Under the pieces are notes generated by a model. It saw only the letters and a list, made by a program, of their open reading frames with translations. It did not search any database and was not told the origin of the DNA. From Pseudarthrobacter sp. BIM B-2242 (GTDB lineage: Bacteria > Actinomycetota > Actinomycetes > Actinomycetales > Micrococcaceae), in the NCBI RefSeq assembly GCF_014764445.1, contig NZ_CP061721.1:2232001-2296000 (forward strand): 64,000 nt of DNA, written 5' to 3'. A program made the translations under genes and the position numbers. Shown here piece after piece: positions 10,401 through 17,614 of this stretch. The stretch's first letter is position 1. Every line of letters begins with the position of its first letter.

Positions 10401-10890
10401 GGCGAAGGTAGCGCCGCCCGCCCATGGCTCGTCCGACGTCGGAATCCGGTCCGATCAGGACTGTCAGCACCGGCTTCAAGGTATTGGGGTCAAGCGTCCG
10501 TGAGGCGAGTTCGGCACGGGTGACCGCAACAGGCACCGCTCCCCCGGCTTTTCCTGTGGTGCGGGCATGGGCATCGGAGACAAGCCTGCACAGGGCGCGG
10601 TAGCCCGCTCCGTTGTTATTGCCCCGGGCGAGTACCACCACCCGGCCGGCGAGCTGCGTACGGTGATCGCCGTCGTCGTCGAAGACCGCAAGGTCCACCC
10701 CCGCTATGGGGTCGATGCCTGCCGCCATGCAGGCTTTGAGGTGCTTGACTGTGCCGTACAGTCCGTCCCGGTCCGTGCAGGCAAGCGCTGTGGCGCCGTC
10801 CGCGGCGGCTGCCTGGGCCAGTTCCTCAGGCCAGGACACTCCATAGTGCGCGCTGAAGGCGGTGGAAACGTGGAGATGGGTGAAGCTCAT
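7402..10890 (-). CDS. dnaE2: Error-prone DNA polymerase DnaE2 (SOS mutasome)
   Basis: A 1162-residue C-family polymerase. The PHP domain starts at residue 4 (FTHLHVSTAFSAHYG), the palm carries the catalytic LPDIDIDVES motif, and a helix-hairpin-helix/OB region lies at the C-terminus. The length and the short C-terminus match DnaE2 rather than the replicative DnaE1. DnaE2 performs translesion synthesis after DNA damage together with ImuA'/ImuB and the clamp. The ATG at 10890 overlaps the stop of the DUF6504 gene as ATGA, so the two are translationally coupled and share the LexA box at 11278-11293. No imuB or imuA' gene is next to it in the window. Confidence 0.95.
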   Translation of the reverse strand: MSFTHLHVSTAFSAHYGVSWPEELAQAAAADGATALACTDRDGLYGTVKHLKACMAAGIDPIAGVDLAVFDDDGDHRTQLAGRVVVLARGNNNGAGYRALCRLVSDAHARTTGKAGGAVPVAVTRAELASRTLDPNTLKPVLTVLIGPDSDVGRAMGGRRYLRPRTLFKRWLDAMPAGTLVAEVVSQLTAPGAPLSTAHAVRMLKLAEEHHVPAVLTNAVRYCAEDGAATADVLDSARTLKSLPELAAEPLLQPNGQGWLKSAGQMLLLGKEIIRAAGYGTADLKQLMAQTEALADFCRIDPVADMGWKQPVVPEASVIGISQDPHRELVQRCEAGISRRFPGISGSAGKDMRSRLEHELGIIRNLGFSSYFLTVAEVSRMILDMGVRAAARGSGASSLVNYLIDVSQVDPLQHDLIFERFLSQDRATLPDIDIDVESAERHNVYRKIFDRFGAERVTLMSMQNGYRARGAVRDAGMALGMDDGDVGEIAKQLWRFSARKFREALVEKPELREFAGRVEQRGFAENQQLDLLVDLTERLDRLPRHISMHPCGVILGDATLLDRTPVQPSGLGLPMSQFDKHDMDPMGMLKLDVLGVRMQSAMAFAVREVIRIHSSKAEVVAAGAHPAGPEGTGPDYIADNGHIDLNAVPLDDEPTFELIRSTHTLGCFQIESPGQRELIGKMAPRDFNDLIIDISLFRPGPMKSDMVRPFLEHRHGFAPEVYPHPDLKPVLQETHGVTVFHEQILKTFNVMTGCGLAKADEFRRALGHEVLELKVEEFFRREARIKGYSPDVVDKVWGTLKAFGSFGFCKAHGAAFAVPTYQSAWLKTHHPEAFLAGLWEHDPGMYPKRLLVAEARRLGIPILPLDINRSHAEYRVERVADGPDAGKLGIRLSLNGIYGLSGAELKRIVAGQPYDSLADLRARSRLSKPSIKRLAQLGAFDSLHREAGSGANRADLVQHLNQLHAAGGTRKGAEVMEGQLSLPLGDVELRNVKPGLPQPTLVENVRAELDLMALDVSGHLMESHRPMLNRLGVTTADKLLSLRNGTEVLVAGVRIATQTPPMRGGRRVVFISIDDGTGCIDSVFFHEAQEQAGQLLFGTRLLLIRGTTRRTGPRGISLSASMAWDLSRVESLPFPGNRVESTDVPHPLDGISRSLAITGMGG

Positions 10891-11207
10891 GCGGTTTTGG
10901 GGTGGAGTCCGTCGTGGAGACGCATGAGCCGCCAGCGGCCGCTGCCCAGGTGCCTGCTGAGGTCCAGGGTGAGCGTGTCCGCGGTATCGAGGGAATCTGC
11001 CCGTACCTGGACGCGCCAGATCTCATGGTCCACCAGTCCCGGTCCGCTGCCCAGCGGAGCCCGACGCTCCTCAGCCCACCACTGCCTGCGTTCGTACCAC
11101 CGCACAGGTTCGGCGCACACCGTATAGTGCCGCCCGGCCCATTGAAGTTCAAGCGGCTGCCCTGCAGGGGTGCAGACGACATCCAGGGACTCGCTGAACA
11201 TACCCAT
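10887..11207 (-). CDS. DUF6504-type small protein upstream of dnaE2
   Basis: A 106-residue soluble protein with many Trp and Arg residues (WYERRQWWAEE, HEIWRVQVRAD). From memory it resembles the DUF6504 proteins that sit next to dnaE2 in actinobacterial mutasome operons; its biochemical role is unknown. AGGAGG lies 5 nt before the ATG at 11207, and a second ATG at 11201 is possible. The longer upstream reading frame lacks coding character. It is the first gene after the LexA box and overlaps dnaE2 by 4 nt, so it should be DNA-damage inducible. Confidence 0.8.
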   Translation of the reverse strand: MGMFSESLDVVCTPAGQPLELQWAGRHYTVCAEPVRWYERRQWWAEERRAPLGSGPGLVDHEIWRVQVRADSLDTADTLTLDLSRHLGSGRWRLMRLHDGLHPKTA

Positions 11208-11277
11208 GGGCGCCTCCTGTACTGAACTGAGCCAATGCAAAATGCTGCTGCACAAGGCTGCCGCAAAAAACAGGCAT

Positions 11278-11293
11278 TCGAATACATGTTCGA
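11278..11293 (-). promoter_or_regulatory. LexA (SOS) operator upstream of DUF6504-dnaE2
   Basis: TCGAACATGTATTCGA, read on the minus strand, matches the actinobacterial SOS box TCGAAC-N4-GTTCGA with one change. It lies 71 nt before the DUF6504 start codon and 82 nt before the divergent ORF at 11375. LexA binding here would repress the mutasome operon until RecA triggers LexA self-cleavage. Confidence 0.85.
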
Positions 11294-11374
11294 ATAAATC
11301 CAGTCTACGACGGTACCCCGGCAAAACCTAGACAGGGGTGGACGGACGGCCAGCAGGGGGGGCAGGATTGTGGC

Positions 11375-11764
11375 ATGAGCTCCCAGAACGCACTCCTCAA
11401 GCACGTAAGCATCAAAGCCCAGGACAACACACTCGTGGCCAACTTTGATATCGACGGCAACATACCGGGGGCAGGTGCGTACGTAGTAGGACTGGTGGCT
11501 TCAAGCCCGGACTATTCGTCCCAAAGACGGCTGGGCATTGAATTCTTGAACGGGGAGGCGATCGCCTTCTACTCGTTCTGCCATGACCAGACCACCGAAG
11601 AAAACTATGACCTGTCCGGAGTGACCCATTCAGGCAACACCATCACGGGAAACTTTCCCATGGCAGCCATTCAGGGGCTGGGCAAAGGGCACAACATGAC
11701 AGCGTTCAGCGAGGCTGATGGCCGCGATTTCCAGGGCGGCGTCCCGGTCGAAGAAGCGCTCTAG
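11375..11764 (+). CDS. Small acidic protein of unknown function
   Basis: A 129-residue protein that I do not recognise. It has no signal peptide, membrane segment or cysteine pair. The sequence is mostly polar with a beta-rich look (KHVSIKAQDNTLVANFDIDGNIPGAGAYVVGL; split here at GLVASS), suggesting a single compact beta domain. The ATG at 11375 has a GGCAGG-like site 9 nt upstream. It diverges from the SOS-boxed dnaE2 operon, so the LexA box lies in its upstream region too, although 82 nt away. It converges tail to tail with the chorismate mutase gene, with only 2 nt between the stops. Confidence 0.7.
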   Translation: MSSQNALLKHVSIKAQDNTLVANFDIDGNIPGAGAYVVGLVASSPDYSSQRRLGIEFLNGEAIAFYSFCHDQTTEENYDLSGVTHSGNTITGNFPMAAIQGLGKGHNMTAFSEADGRDFQGGVPVEEAL

Positions 11765-11766
11765 CT

Positions 11767-12087
11767 TCAGCTGTTCTCTTTATGGACCTTCATCTCGAGT
11801 TCAATGAACCCCGAGATCATGGCCCGGTACGTTGATTCAACGATGTCCGGGTCTATGTCCTTCTTTTCCGCGGCGCCGCGGACGTGCTCAATGACCCGCT
11901 CCACCCTGCCCGGGGCCCGGACTTCAGCGTCGTCCCCCTTGAGGGTTCCGGCGATCCTGATCAGGCGTTCCCGCCGGGCAATGAGGGTGACAATCTGATC
12001 GTCAACTTCGTCCACCGCAATCCGCACGGCAGCGAGCTGCTCTTTGTCCGCCAAAGCATCCCGGTCGTTTCCTTGAATAGTTGCCAT
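11767..12087 (-). CDS. AroQ-class chorismate mutase
   Basis: A 106-residue all-helical protein with the AroQ pattern: an N-terminal helix containing R-x-x-VDEVDDQIVTLIARRERL, then a basic middle segment and a C-terminal helix with YRAMISGFIELEM. It would convert chorismate to prephenate for phenylalanine and tyrosine synthesis. The start ATG at 12087 gives the normal length. Only 19 nt separate it from the divergent VOC gene, so both transcripts probably have very short leaders or none. No exported-type signal is present. Confidence 0.9.
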   Translation of the reverse strand: MATIQGNDRDALADKEQLAAVRIAVDEVDDQIVTLIARRERLIRIAGTLKGDDAEVRAPGRVERVIEHVRGAAEKKDIDPDIVESTYRAMISGFIELEMKVHKENS

Positions 12088-12106
12088 CTTCTGACAGTAT
12101 CGAAGC

Positions 12107-12529
12107 ATGCAGCCCAGAGTCGACTTCATCTCACTAGGCGTCCGCAGCGTTGACGCCTCCCGCCGCTTCTATGTGGAGGGACTCGGGTGGCCGGTGCACC
12201 GTGAAATGCCCGGCGATGTGGTGTTCATCCAGGTCAACCACGGCCTCATTCTGTCCCTGTGGGATGCCGGGCAGATGCACGCCGAAGCCGGGGTTGGCAC
12301 CCCTGGACCGGTCCCGTGCATCACCCTTAGCCATAACCTGACCACCACGGAGGAAGTGGACCAGGTGATGGCCGAAGCCCGGGCGGCCGGCGCGGAGATC
12401 GTTGCCGATCCTGTCACCCAGCCGTGGGGAGGGTACAGCGGCTATTTCGCTGATCCGGACGGCTTCCGCTGGGAGGTTGCATACAACCCCTCGTGGGCAG
12501 TGGACGACGACGGCAAGGTCACCGTCTAG
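12107..12529 (+). CDS. VOC (glyoxalase/bleomycin resistance fold) protein
   Basis: A 140-residue single-chain vicinal-oxygen-chelate protein built of two beta-alpha-beta-beta-beta modules: FISLGVRSVDASRRFYVEGLG at the start (split at 20) and GYFADPDGFRWEVAYNP at the end, where Glu in WEVAYNP is the usual last metal ligand. The substrate is unknown; family members include glyoxalases, dioxygenases and drug-binding proteins. It is divergent from chorismate mutase with a 19-nt gap. A TATCGA-like hexamer 8 nt before the ATG would suit a leaderless transcript. Confidence 0.88.
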   Translation: MQPRVDFISLGVRSVDASRRFYVEGLGWPVHREMPGDVVFIQVNHGLILSLWDAGQMHAEAGVGTPGPVPCITLSHNLTTTEEVDQVMAEARAAGAEIVADPVTQPWGGYSGYFADPDGFRWEVAYNPSWAVDDDGKVTV

Positions 12530-12573
12530 AAACACGGTGCCTCCGCAGCCCGCCGGCGGCAACGGTCATCGGA

Positions 12574-13323
12574 TCAGAAAAGCGCCTCTACCGGCCGGAT
12601 GAGCTCCGGGGAATTGTTACGCACGTTCCCTACCTCAGTACCTACTGAGTCCACATGCCAGTCAGCGGCGACTTCCTTCACATGGGCCCGGACCAGGTCC
12701 ACGAGGAAGGCGGCGTCATCGATCTGCGGGTCCAGCCACGACGCCATCGTGGCCCGGTCCATTGGCAGCGGCACCCGGTCGTGCAGCTCCGTGAGTTTGC
12801 CAAACACCGTGGACTCGGCACCCGGCGGCGGGGTGTCAGCCGTCAGGATGGATGTGGAGAGCAGCCACCGGCCAGGATCGCCGTCGGCCTTGGAAGGGTC
12901 CTTCCACCACTCATAGAGGCCGGCGAAAACCAGCCCCTGCTCAGACCCCGGATGCACGTAGTAGGGCTGCTTCGCCTTCCCGGTCCCCTGCTTCCACTCG
13001 TAATATCCATCGGCCGGCACAGCGCAGCGGCGTGACTTGACGGCTTTGCGGAAAGCCGGCTTTTCCAGCACGCTCTCGCTCCGGGCGTTGATCATCTTGG
13101 CACCGATTCGCGGATCCTTGGCCCAGGAGGGCACCAGGCCCCAGCGGGCCACATGCAGCTGCCGCACCGTGTTGTCCTCGATCAGCCGCTCCAGGACAAT
13201 GGGCACATCGTCGGTGGGCGCCACATTCCACGATGGAGGAAGGTGAACATCCTCCTCCAGGCCGGCATCAAATTCGGCCAGCAGGTCACCCACGGCCCGG
13301 GCCATCACATAGCGTCCACACAT
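12574..13323 (-). CDS. SOS response-associated peptidase (HMCES/YedK family)
   Basis: A 249-residue SRAP-domain protein. It begins Met-Cys-Gly-Arg-Tyr; the second residue Cys becomes the N-terminus after Met removal and crosslinks covalently to abasic sites in single-stranded DNA. Conserved Asn and Glu residues (MINARSESV, DGYYEWK) and the late PVPMDRATM-like region (PLPMDRATMASWLD) are in place. It protects abasic sites at stalled forks from strand breakage. No LexA box was seen directly upstream. It diverges from the mycoredoxin gene. Confidence 0.95.
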   Translation of the reverse strand: MCGRYVMARAVGDLLAEFDAGLEEDVHLPPSWNVAPTDDVPIVLERLIEDNTVRQLHVARWGLVPSWAKDPRIGAKMINARSESVLEKPAFRKAVKSRRCAVPADGYYEWKQGTGKAKQPYYVHPGSEQGLVFAGLYEWWKDPSKADGDPGRWLLSTSILTADTPPPGAESTVFGKLTELHDRVPLPMDRATMASWLDPQIDDAAFLVDLVRAHVKEVAADWHVDSVGTEVGNVRNNSPELIRPVEALF

Positions 13324-13454
13324 GGATCCAGCATGCCATTACCGGTATGCCTTGTCAGCGTTGCTGTCATCCGTCGTCGCTGCCGCGGGGGAATAGCCTG
13401 CCCCGGGTTACGGTTGTGGAGACTGAACCCCTTCAACTTACACAGGAGAGCTCC

Positions 13455-13712
13455 GTGGACTTTACCCCCGAGAACGGCACCATCACCATGTTTTCCACCA
13501 CCTGGTGCGGCTACTGCACCCGGCTGAAGAAGCAGCTGGACGCCCAGGGCATCGGTTACACGGAAATCAATATCGAAGAGGTGGACGGCACCGCCGAACT
13601 CGTGGAACAGCTCAACGGCGGCAACCAGACCGTCCCCACCGTGCTCTTCCCGGACGGCACCGCCGCCACCAACCCTTCCCTGGCTGAGGTAAAGAGCCGC
13701 CTCGCAGCCTGA
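13455..13712 (+). CDS. mrx1: Mycoredoxin (glutaredoxin-like, CGYC)
   Basis: An 85-residue thioredoxin-fold protein with the active site CGYC (TTWCGYCTRLKKQL) and the cis-Pro motif TVPTVLF. Length and motif match mycoredoxin-1, which reduces mixed disulfides between proteins and mycothiol in Actinobacteria. The GTG at 13455 is chosen because AGGAGA lies 5-6 nt upstream and the family starts here; the longer frame upstream is non-coding. A strong terminator follows. The next operon also uses mycothiol. Confidence 0.9.
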   Translation: MDFTPENGTITMFSTTWCGYCTRLKKQLDAQGIGYTEINIEEVDGTAELVEQLNGGNQTVPTVLFPDGTAATNPSLAEVKSRLAA

Positions 13713-13730
13713 GTCCGGCAGCTCATGTGG

Positions 13731-13775
13731 TAGACAGAACGGGACCAACTTCAGTGTTGGTCCCGTTCTTGTCTA
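13731..13775 (+). terminator. Intrinsic terminator after mycoredoxin gene
   Basis: A long hairpin, TAGACA-GAACGGGACCAAC pairing with GTTGGTCCCGTTC-TTGTCTA, forms a nearly 20-bp stem with one bulge and a 6-nt loop. The stem starts 18 nt after the stop and isolates the mycoredoxin gene from mscR. Confidence 0.75.
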
Positions 13776-13796
13776 TCTGCATTGAGGGAGCCTTCC

Positions 13797-14882
13797 GTGG
13801 TCCATAAAGTCAAAGGTGTCGTAGCCCGTACCAAGGGCGCCCCGGTCACTCTGGAGACCATCCTGGTCCCTGAGCCGGGTCCGGGCGAGGCCCTGGTGGA
13901 CATCCTCACCAGCGGCGTCTGCCACACCGACCTGCATTACAAACTCGGCGGAATCAGCGATGATTTCCCGTTCCTCCTGGGCCACGAGGCCACCGGCGTG
14001 GTCAGCGCCGTAGGCCCCGACGTCACCAATGTGGCCCCGGGCGACCGTGTTGTCCTGAACTGGCGCGCCGTCTGCGGGGAATGCCGCGCCTGCGCCAAGG
14101 GACAGCCCCAGTACTGCTTCAACACCCACAACGCCACCCAGAAGATGACCCTTGAGGACGGCACAGAACTCTCTGCCGCTCTCGGCATCGGTGCGTTCAT
14201 CGAGAAGACCCTCGTGGCCGCCGGCCAGTGCACCAAGGTGGATCCCGACGCCGACGCTGCCGCCATCGGCCTCCTCGGGTGCGGCGTGATGGCCGGCATC
14301 GGCGCCGCCATTAACACCGGCGGCGTCAAGCGCGGCGATTCCGTCGCCGTCATCGGCTGCGGCGGCGTGGGAGTTGCGGCCATCGCCGGCGCCGCGCTCG
14401 CCGGCGCCACCACCATCATCGCCGTCGACATCGACGCCAAGAAGCTGGACCGCGCCCTTGAACTTGGCGCCACCCACACCGTGGACTCCTCGGACTCTGA
14501 CCCGGTGGAGAAAATTCGGGAACTGACCGGCGGGTTCGGCGCTGACGTGGTGATCGACGCCGTCGGCCGCCCGGAAACGTACAAGCAGGCGTTCTACGCC
14601 CGCGACCTCGCCGGAACTGTAGTACTGGTGGGCGTCCCGACGCCGGACATGACCATCGAACTGCCCCTCCTGGATGTCTTCGGCCGCGGCGGTTCGCTGA
14701 AGTCCTCCTGGTACGGTGACTGCCTGCCGTCCCGGGACTTCCCCATGCTGATCAGCCTCTACCGGCAGGGCAAGCTCGATCTGGATGCCTTTGTGACCGA
14801 GCGGATCACCATCGACCAGGTGGAGGAAGCGTTCGGGAAGATGCATTCCGGTTCGGTACTGCGTTCGGTGGTAGAGCTGTGA
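13797..14882 (+). CDS. mscR: S-(hydroxymethyl)mycothiol dehydrogenase
   Basis: A 361-residue zinc-dependent medium-chain alcohol dehydrogenase. The catalytic zinc site is [10 protein letters not shown]...GHEATG, the structural zinc motif has four Cys ([15 protein letters not shown]), and the Rossmann NAD motif is GCGGVGVAA. It oxidises the formaldehyde-mycothiol adduct to formylmycothiol, and homologues also reduce S-nitrosomycothiol. The GTG at 13797 has GAGGGAG 6 nt upstream and gives the known N-terminus Val-His-Lys-Val-Lys. It overlaps the next gene by 4 nt. Confidence 0.95.
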   Translation: MVHKVKGVVARTKGAPVTLETILVPEPGPGEALVDILTSGVCHTDLHYKLGGISDDFPFLLGHEATGVVSAVGPDVTNVAPGDRVVLNWRAVCGECRACAKGQPQYCFNTHNATQKMTLEDGTELSAALGIGAFIEKTLVAAGQCTKVDPDADAAAIGLLGCGVMAGIGAAINTGGVKRGDSVAVIGCGGVGVAAIAGAALAGATTIIAVDIDAKKLDRALELGATHTVDSSDSDPVEKIRELTGGFGADVVIDAVGRPETYKQAFYARDLAGTVVLVGVPTPDMTIELPLLDVFGRGGSLKSSWYGDCLPSRDFPMLISLYRQGKLDLDAFVTERITIDQVEEAFGKMHSGSVLRSVVEL

Positions 14883-15559
14883 CCGCACCCGCTGCCGGCG
14901 GCGCGCCCGGCACCGGCGGCCCGCTCCGGATCGACCGCCTGGTCACCTCCGGCACGTTTTCCCTCGACGGCGGCACCTGGGATGTGGACAACAACGTCTG
15001 GATCGTGGGCAACGACGCCGAATGCGTCGTGATCGACCCGGCACACGATGCCAAGGCGGTTGCCGCGGCGGTGGGTGGCCGGAAGCTCAAGGCGATCCTG
15101 CTGACGCATGGCCACGACGACCACATCCGTTCGGTGGGCGACTTCCGGGATCTCGTCCAGGCCCCCATTCACCTGCATGAGGCGGACTGGATGCTCTGGA
15201 AGAACGTCTACCCGGATATGGAACCGGATGTCCGCATCAGCCACGGCGACGTGGTGGACGTGGCCGGCGCCAGCCTGACCGCCCTGCACACGCCGGGGCA
15301 CTCGCCGGGTTCGGTGTCCTTCCACCTGGCTGACGGACCCGACGGCGAGGGCACCGTTTTCAGCGGCGACACCCTGTTCCAGGGCGGCCCGGGAGCCACC
15401 GGAAGGTCCTACAGCGACTTCCCCACCATCATCGAGTCGATCAGGACGTGGCTGCTGCCGCTCCCGGCCGGCACGGTGGTCCGGACCGGGCACGGCGACA
15501 CCACCACCATCGGGGCCGAAGCCCCGCACCTGCAGGAGTGGATTGCCCGCGGCCACTAG
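14879..15559 (+). CDS. Metallo-beta-lactamase-fold hydrolase coupled to mscR
   Basis: A 226-residue glyoxalase-II-like protein with the metal motif THGHDDH, a second-site TPGHSPGS, an FSGDTLF aspartate and a final GHGDTT histidine. The start GTG overlaps the mscR stop (GTGA), so the two are co-translated. Position and fold suggest that it hydrolyses the thioester product of MscR (formylmycothiol to formate and mycothiol); this is an inference from gene pairing, not a demonstrated activity. Confidence 0.88.
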   Translation: MTAPAAGGAPGTGGPLRIDRLVTSGTFSLDGGTWDVDNNVWIVGNDAECVVIDPAHDAKAVAAAVGGRKLKAILLTHGHDDHIRSVGDFRDLVQAPIHLHEADWMLWKNVYPDMEPDVRISHGDVVDVAGASLTALHTPGHSPGSVSFHLADGPDGEGTVFSGDTLFQGGPGATGRSYSDFPTIIESIRTWLLPLPAGTVVRTGHGDTTTIGAEAPHLQEWIARGH

Positions 15560-15600
15560 GCCGGGCGAAATGCCCCTCACAGAGGGCCAGCCGAAGCGGT

Positions 15601-16359
15601 CTAAGCTTCCCTGCCGTACACGCTGCTGAAGTCGGCGTGGCGCAGGGAAGCGTGGCCCGCGTACTCGGCCAGCACCGCATCCTCGACAGCCCCCACAGTG
15701 AGCCCGGGTACAAGATCGTTCGCTGCCCCGGCAGTGGCCGGGTCCCAGTCCAGGCCCAGCGCCGCATAGCTGTCCGTCAGGACAGCGCGGATGGGGGCGG
15801 AGTTCTCCACCACAATCACTGAGCTGAACAGCCAGCCGCCACTCACCACACGCTGGGCGGTGCCGATCAGTTTGATCCGGTGCGCGGGGTCGGCGGTGCC
15901 GGCGCCGTGGACGCTGTACTCCCCCGGGCAGTACTCGCCCGGGATCTCCCCGACGGCGGCATGCACCCCGACGTTCCGCAGGGCCTTGGCCAGCAGCTCA
16001 CCAAAGAAACTGAACCGGCTCCGGGAACCGGCTATCGCATCCGCGTCGGGCATGATGTGGTCTACCACCAGGGTGCCCTCATGGTAGGCGGCAGCCCGGC
16101 CGCCGGCTTTCCGCACCAGGGGTTCAAAGCCGTGGTCCCGGCAGGCACGGGCGGCCGCATCAAAGCCCGGCAGCCGGGTGTCGCGCTGGCCGAAGGCGAC
16201 AGTCGGGGCCGGACGGTACAGCCGAAGGGTGGGGCCGATCCTGCCGGTCTTCGCCATGGCCAGCAGTTCGAGGCCGAATTCCAGGTCCCGGGCGGCGCCC
16301 AGCGTATGATCCTGCCGCACCACGGTGAGCGTCCGGAGTCCCGCTTCGACGTCCCGCAT
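15601..16359 (-). CDS. Lipoate-protein ligase / octanoyltransferase family protein
   Basis: A 252-residue BPL/LplA-fold protein. It shows the features expected of LplA/LipM-like enzymes: PTVAFGQRD near the N-terminus, LVRKAGGRAAAYHEGTLV (the RRxxGGGAVxH-like lipoyl-binding loop) and KLIGTAQRVVSGGWL (the K(I/L)xGxAQR catalytic-lysine motif). It would attach lipoate or octanoate to carrier domains of 2-oxoacid dehydrogenases or GcvH. The ATG at 16359 has GGGAG 9 nt upstream. It is divergent from a DUF2177 gene with a 16-nt gap. Confidence 0.88.
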   Translation of the reverse strand: MRDVEAGLRTLTVVRQDHTLGAARDLEFGLELLAMAKTGRIGPTLRLYRPAPTVAFGQRDTRLPGFDAAARACRDHGFEPLVRKAGGRAAAYHEGTLVVDHIMPDADAIAGSRSRFSFFGELLAKALRNVGVHAAVGEIPGEYCPGEYSVHGAGTADPAHRIKLIGTAQRVVSGGWLFSSVIVVENSAPIRAVLTDSYAALGLDWDPATAGAANDLVPGLTVGAVEDAVLAEYAGHASLRHADFSSVYGREA

Positions 16360-16375
16360 GTTGCTAAGCTCCCTT

Positions 16376-16765
16376 ATGTTCATTTTGCAATTCCTTGTTG
16401 TCGCCGCGGCATTCGCGGTTATTGATGCCATCTGGCTCAAGACAATGAACCCGTTCTACCGCAGCCACATCGGTGACCTGCTCGCTGACAAGCCACACTT
16501 AGGTTACGCCGTGGCTTTCTATGTCATGTACATCGCCGGGATCCTCTTCTTCGCACTGCGGCCGGCGCTCGACGGCGGCAGCTGGCTGACTGCCCTCGGC
16601 TACGGAGCGGCCCTGGGCGCCTTCGCCTACGCCACTTATGACCTCACCAACGCCGCCACGCTTAAGACGTGGCCGCTACAGCTCATCGTGGTGGACATCC
16701 TCTGGGGCGCCGTACTAACCGCGCTGTCCACGCTCGCAGGCTGGCTGGTGTTCCGCACCACCTGA
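16376..16765 (+). CDS. DUF2177 family membrane protein
   Basis: A 129-residue protein with four hydrophobic segments: an N-terminal helix (FILQFLVVAAAFAVIDAIWL), FYVMYIAGILFFALRP, LTALGYGAALGAFAYATYDL and LIVVDILWGAVLTALSTLAGWLV. IDAIWL and TYDLTNAATLK are hallmarks of DUF2177. The function is unknown. The ATG at 16376 gives the family N-terminus; a further ATG at 16358 is possible but would overlap the divergent lipoate-ligase start. Confidence 0.9.
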   Translation: MFILQFLVVAAAFAVIDAIWLKTMNPFYRSHIGDLLADKPHLGYAVAFYVMYIAGILFFALRPALDGGSWLTALGYGAALGAFAYATYDLTNAATLKTWPLQLIVVDILWGAVLTALSTLAGWLVFRTT

Positions 16766-16884
16766 CGGTACTCCCGGCAAAAGCGGCCTGACACGAACGG
16801 ACTTTTACGCTTTATCCCATCGCCCGGTGACTAAACTCGGAAACCGGATGCAACCCCACATACTCCCTCAGGAGAGGCAATCCA

Positions 16885-17592
16885 CTGATACGAGTCATTA
16901 GCTACAACCTTCGTAAGCACAAGGCCAGCGGGGAGCTGGTTGCCTTGGCCGAGGACTTCGGCGTGGACGCGCTGTGCCTGCAGGAATGCGACACCACCGA
17001 CCTGCCGGACACCCTGGGTCAGCTGCAGCTGGCCGATTCAACCAAGGGAAACCGGCTCGGGCTTGCCATCTACTACCGCAAGGACCGGTTCACCTCTCAC
17101 GGCACCAGGACCTTTGCGCTGAAGAAGTCACTGCATGACATGGTGCTGGCCCCTGCGCATGAGCGGCTGATCGGCACCCGGGTTCGGGACAACGAGACCG
17201 ATCACGAGCTTGTCATCGGCTCGTTCCATGCCGCGCCGCTGACGGCCACCAACTCGCTGCGGCGGAACCAAATCAACGCGGCGCACAAGGAGCTGCTGGG
17301 CATGGGGACGGGCCTGATGACGCTCATGGTGGGTGACTTCAACTACCCGTTCTTTACGAAGAACCTCACCGAACACATGAAGGACTCCGGCTACGAACTC
17401 TCCCTGAGCAACCGCCGGACGTATACGCGGTACAAAATGTTCAAGGGCCACTTCGACTTCGCCACCTCCCTGGGCCTGAACATTGACAACGTGGAAACGC
17501 TGCCCCGCGGCGCCTCCGACCACTTGCCCATCCTGGTCACGGCCGAATACGGTCAGGAATCAAGTCCCGCGCAGGAGCCCCTGGCTTCCTGA
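16885..17592 (+). CDS. Endonuclease/exonuclease/phosphatase (EEP) fold protein, copy 1, non-canonical start
   Basis: A compact EEP-fold protein of about 235 residues. Key residues are visible: Asn in SYNLRKH, the catalytic LQE, GDFN and SDH motifs, and a SFHAAP segment. It is a close paralogue of the gene at 22038. No ATG, GTG or TTG occurs in frame between the upstream stop at 16828 and a TTG at 16945, yet homology to copy 2 begins at codon 16888 (ATA where copy 2 has ATG). AGGAGAGG at 16870-16877 sits 7 nt before a CTG at 16885, so CTG (or ATA 16888) is the likely initiator. A start at 16945 would delete the first strand of the fold. Its substrate (DNA, RNA or phosphoester) is unknown. Confidence 0.8.
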   Translation: MIRVISYNLRKHKASGELVALAEDFGVDALCLQECDTTDLPDTLGQLQLADSTKGNRLGLAIYYRKDRFTSHGTRTFALKKSLHDMVLAPAHERLIGTRVRDNETDHELVIGSFHAAPLTATNSLRRNQINAAHKELLGMGTGLMTLMVGDFNYPFFTKNLTEHMKDSGYELSLSNRRTYTRYKMFKGHFDFATSLGLNIDNVETLPRGASDHLPILVTAEYGQESSPAQEPLAS

Positions 17593-17614
17593 CCTAATCT
17601 GTTTGGAGGCGGGC

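Noticed and set aside
13773..14888. 371-codon frame antisense to mscR
   Set aside because: It mirrors the GC-rich third positions of mscR; no motif or ribosome site.
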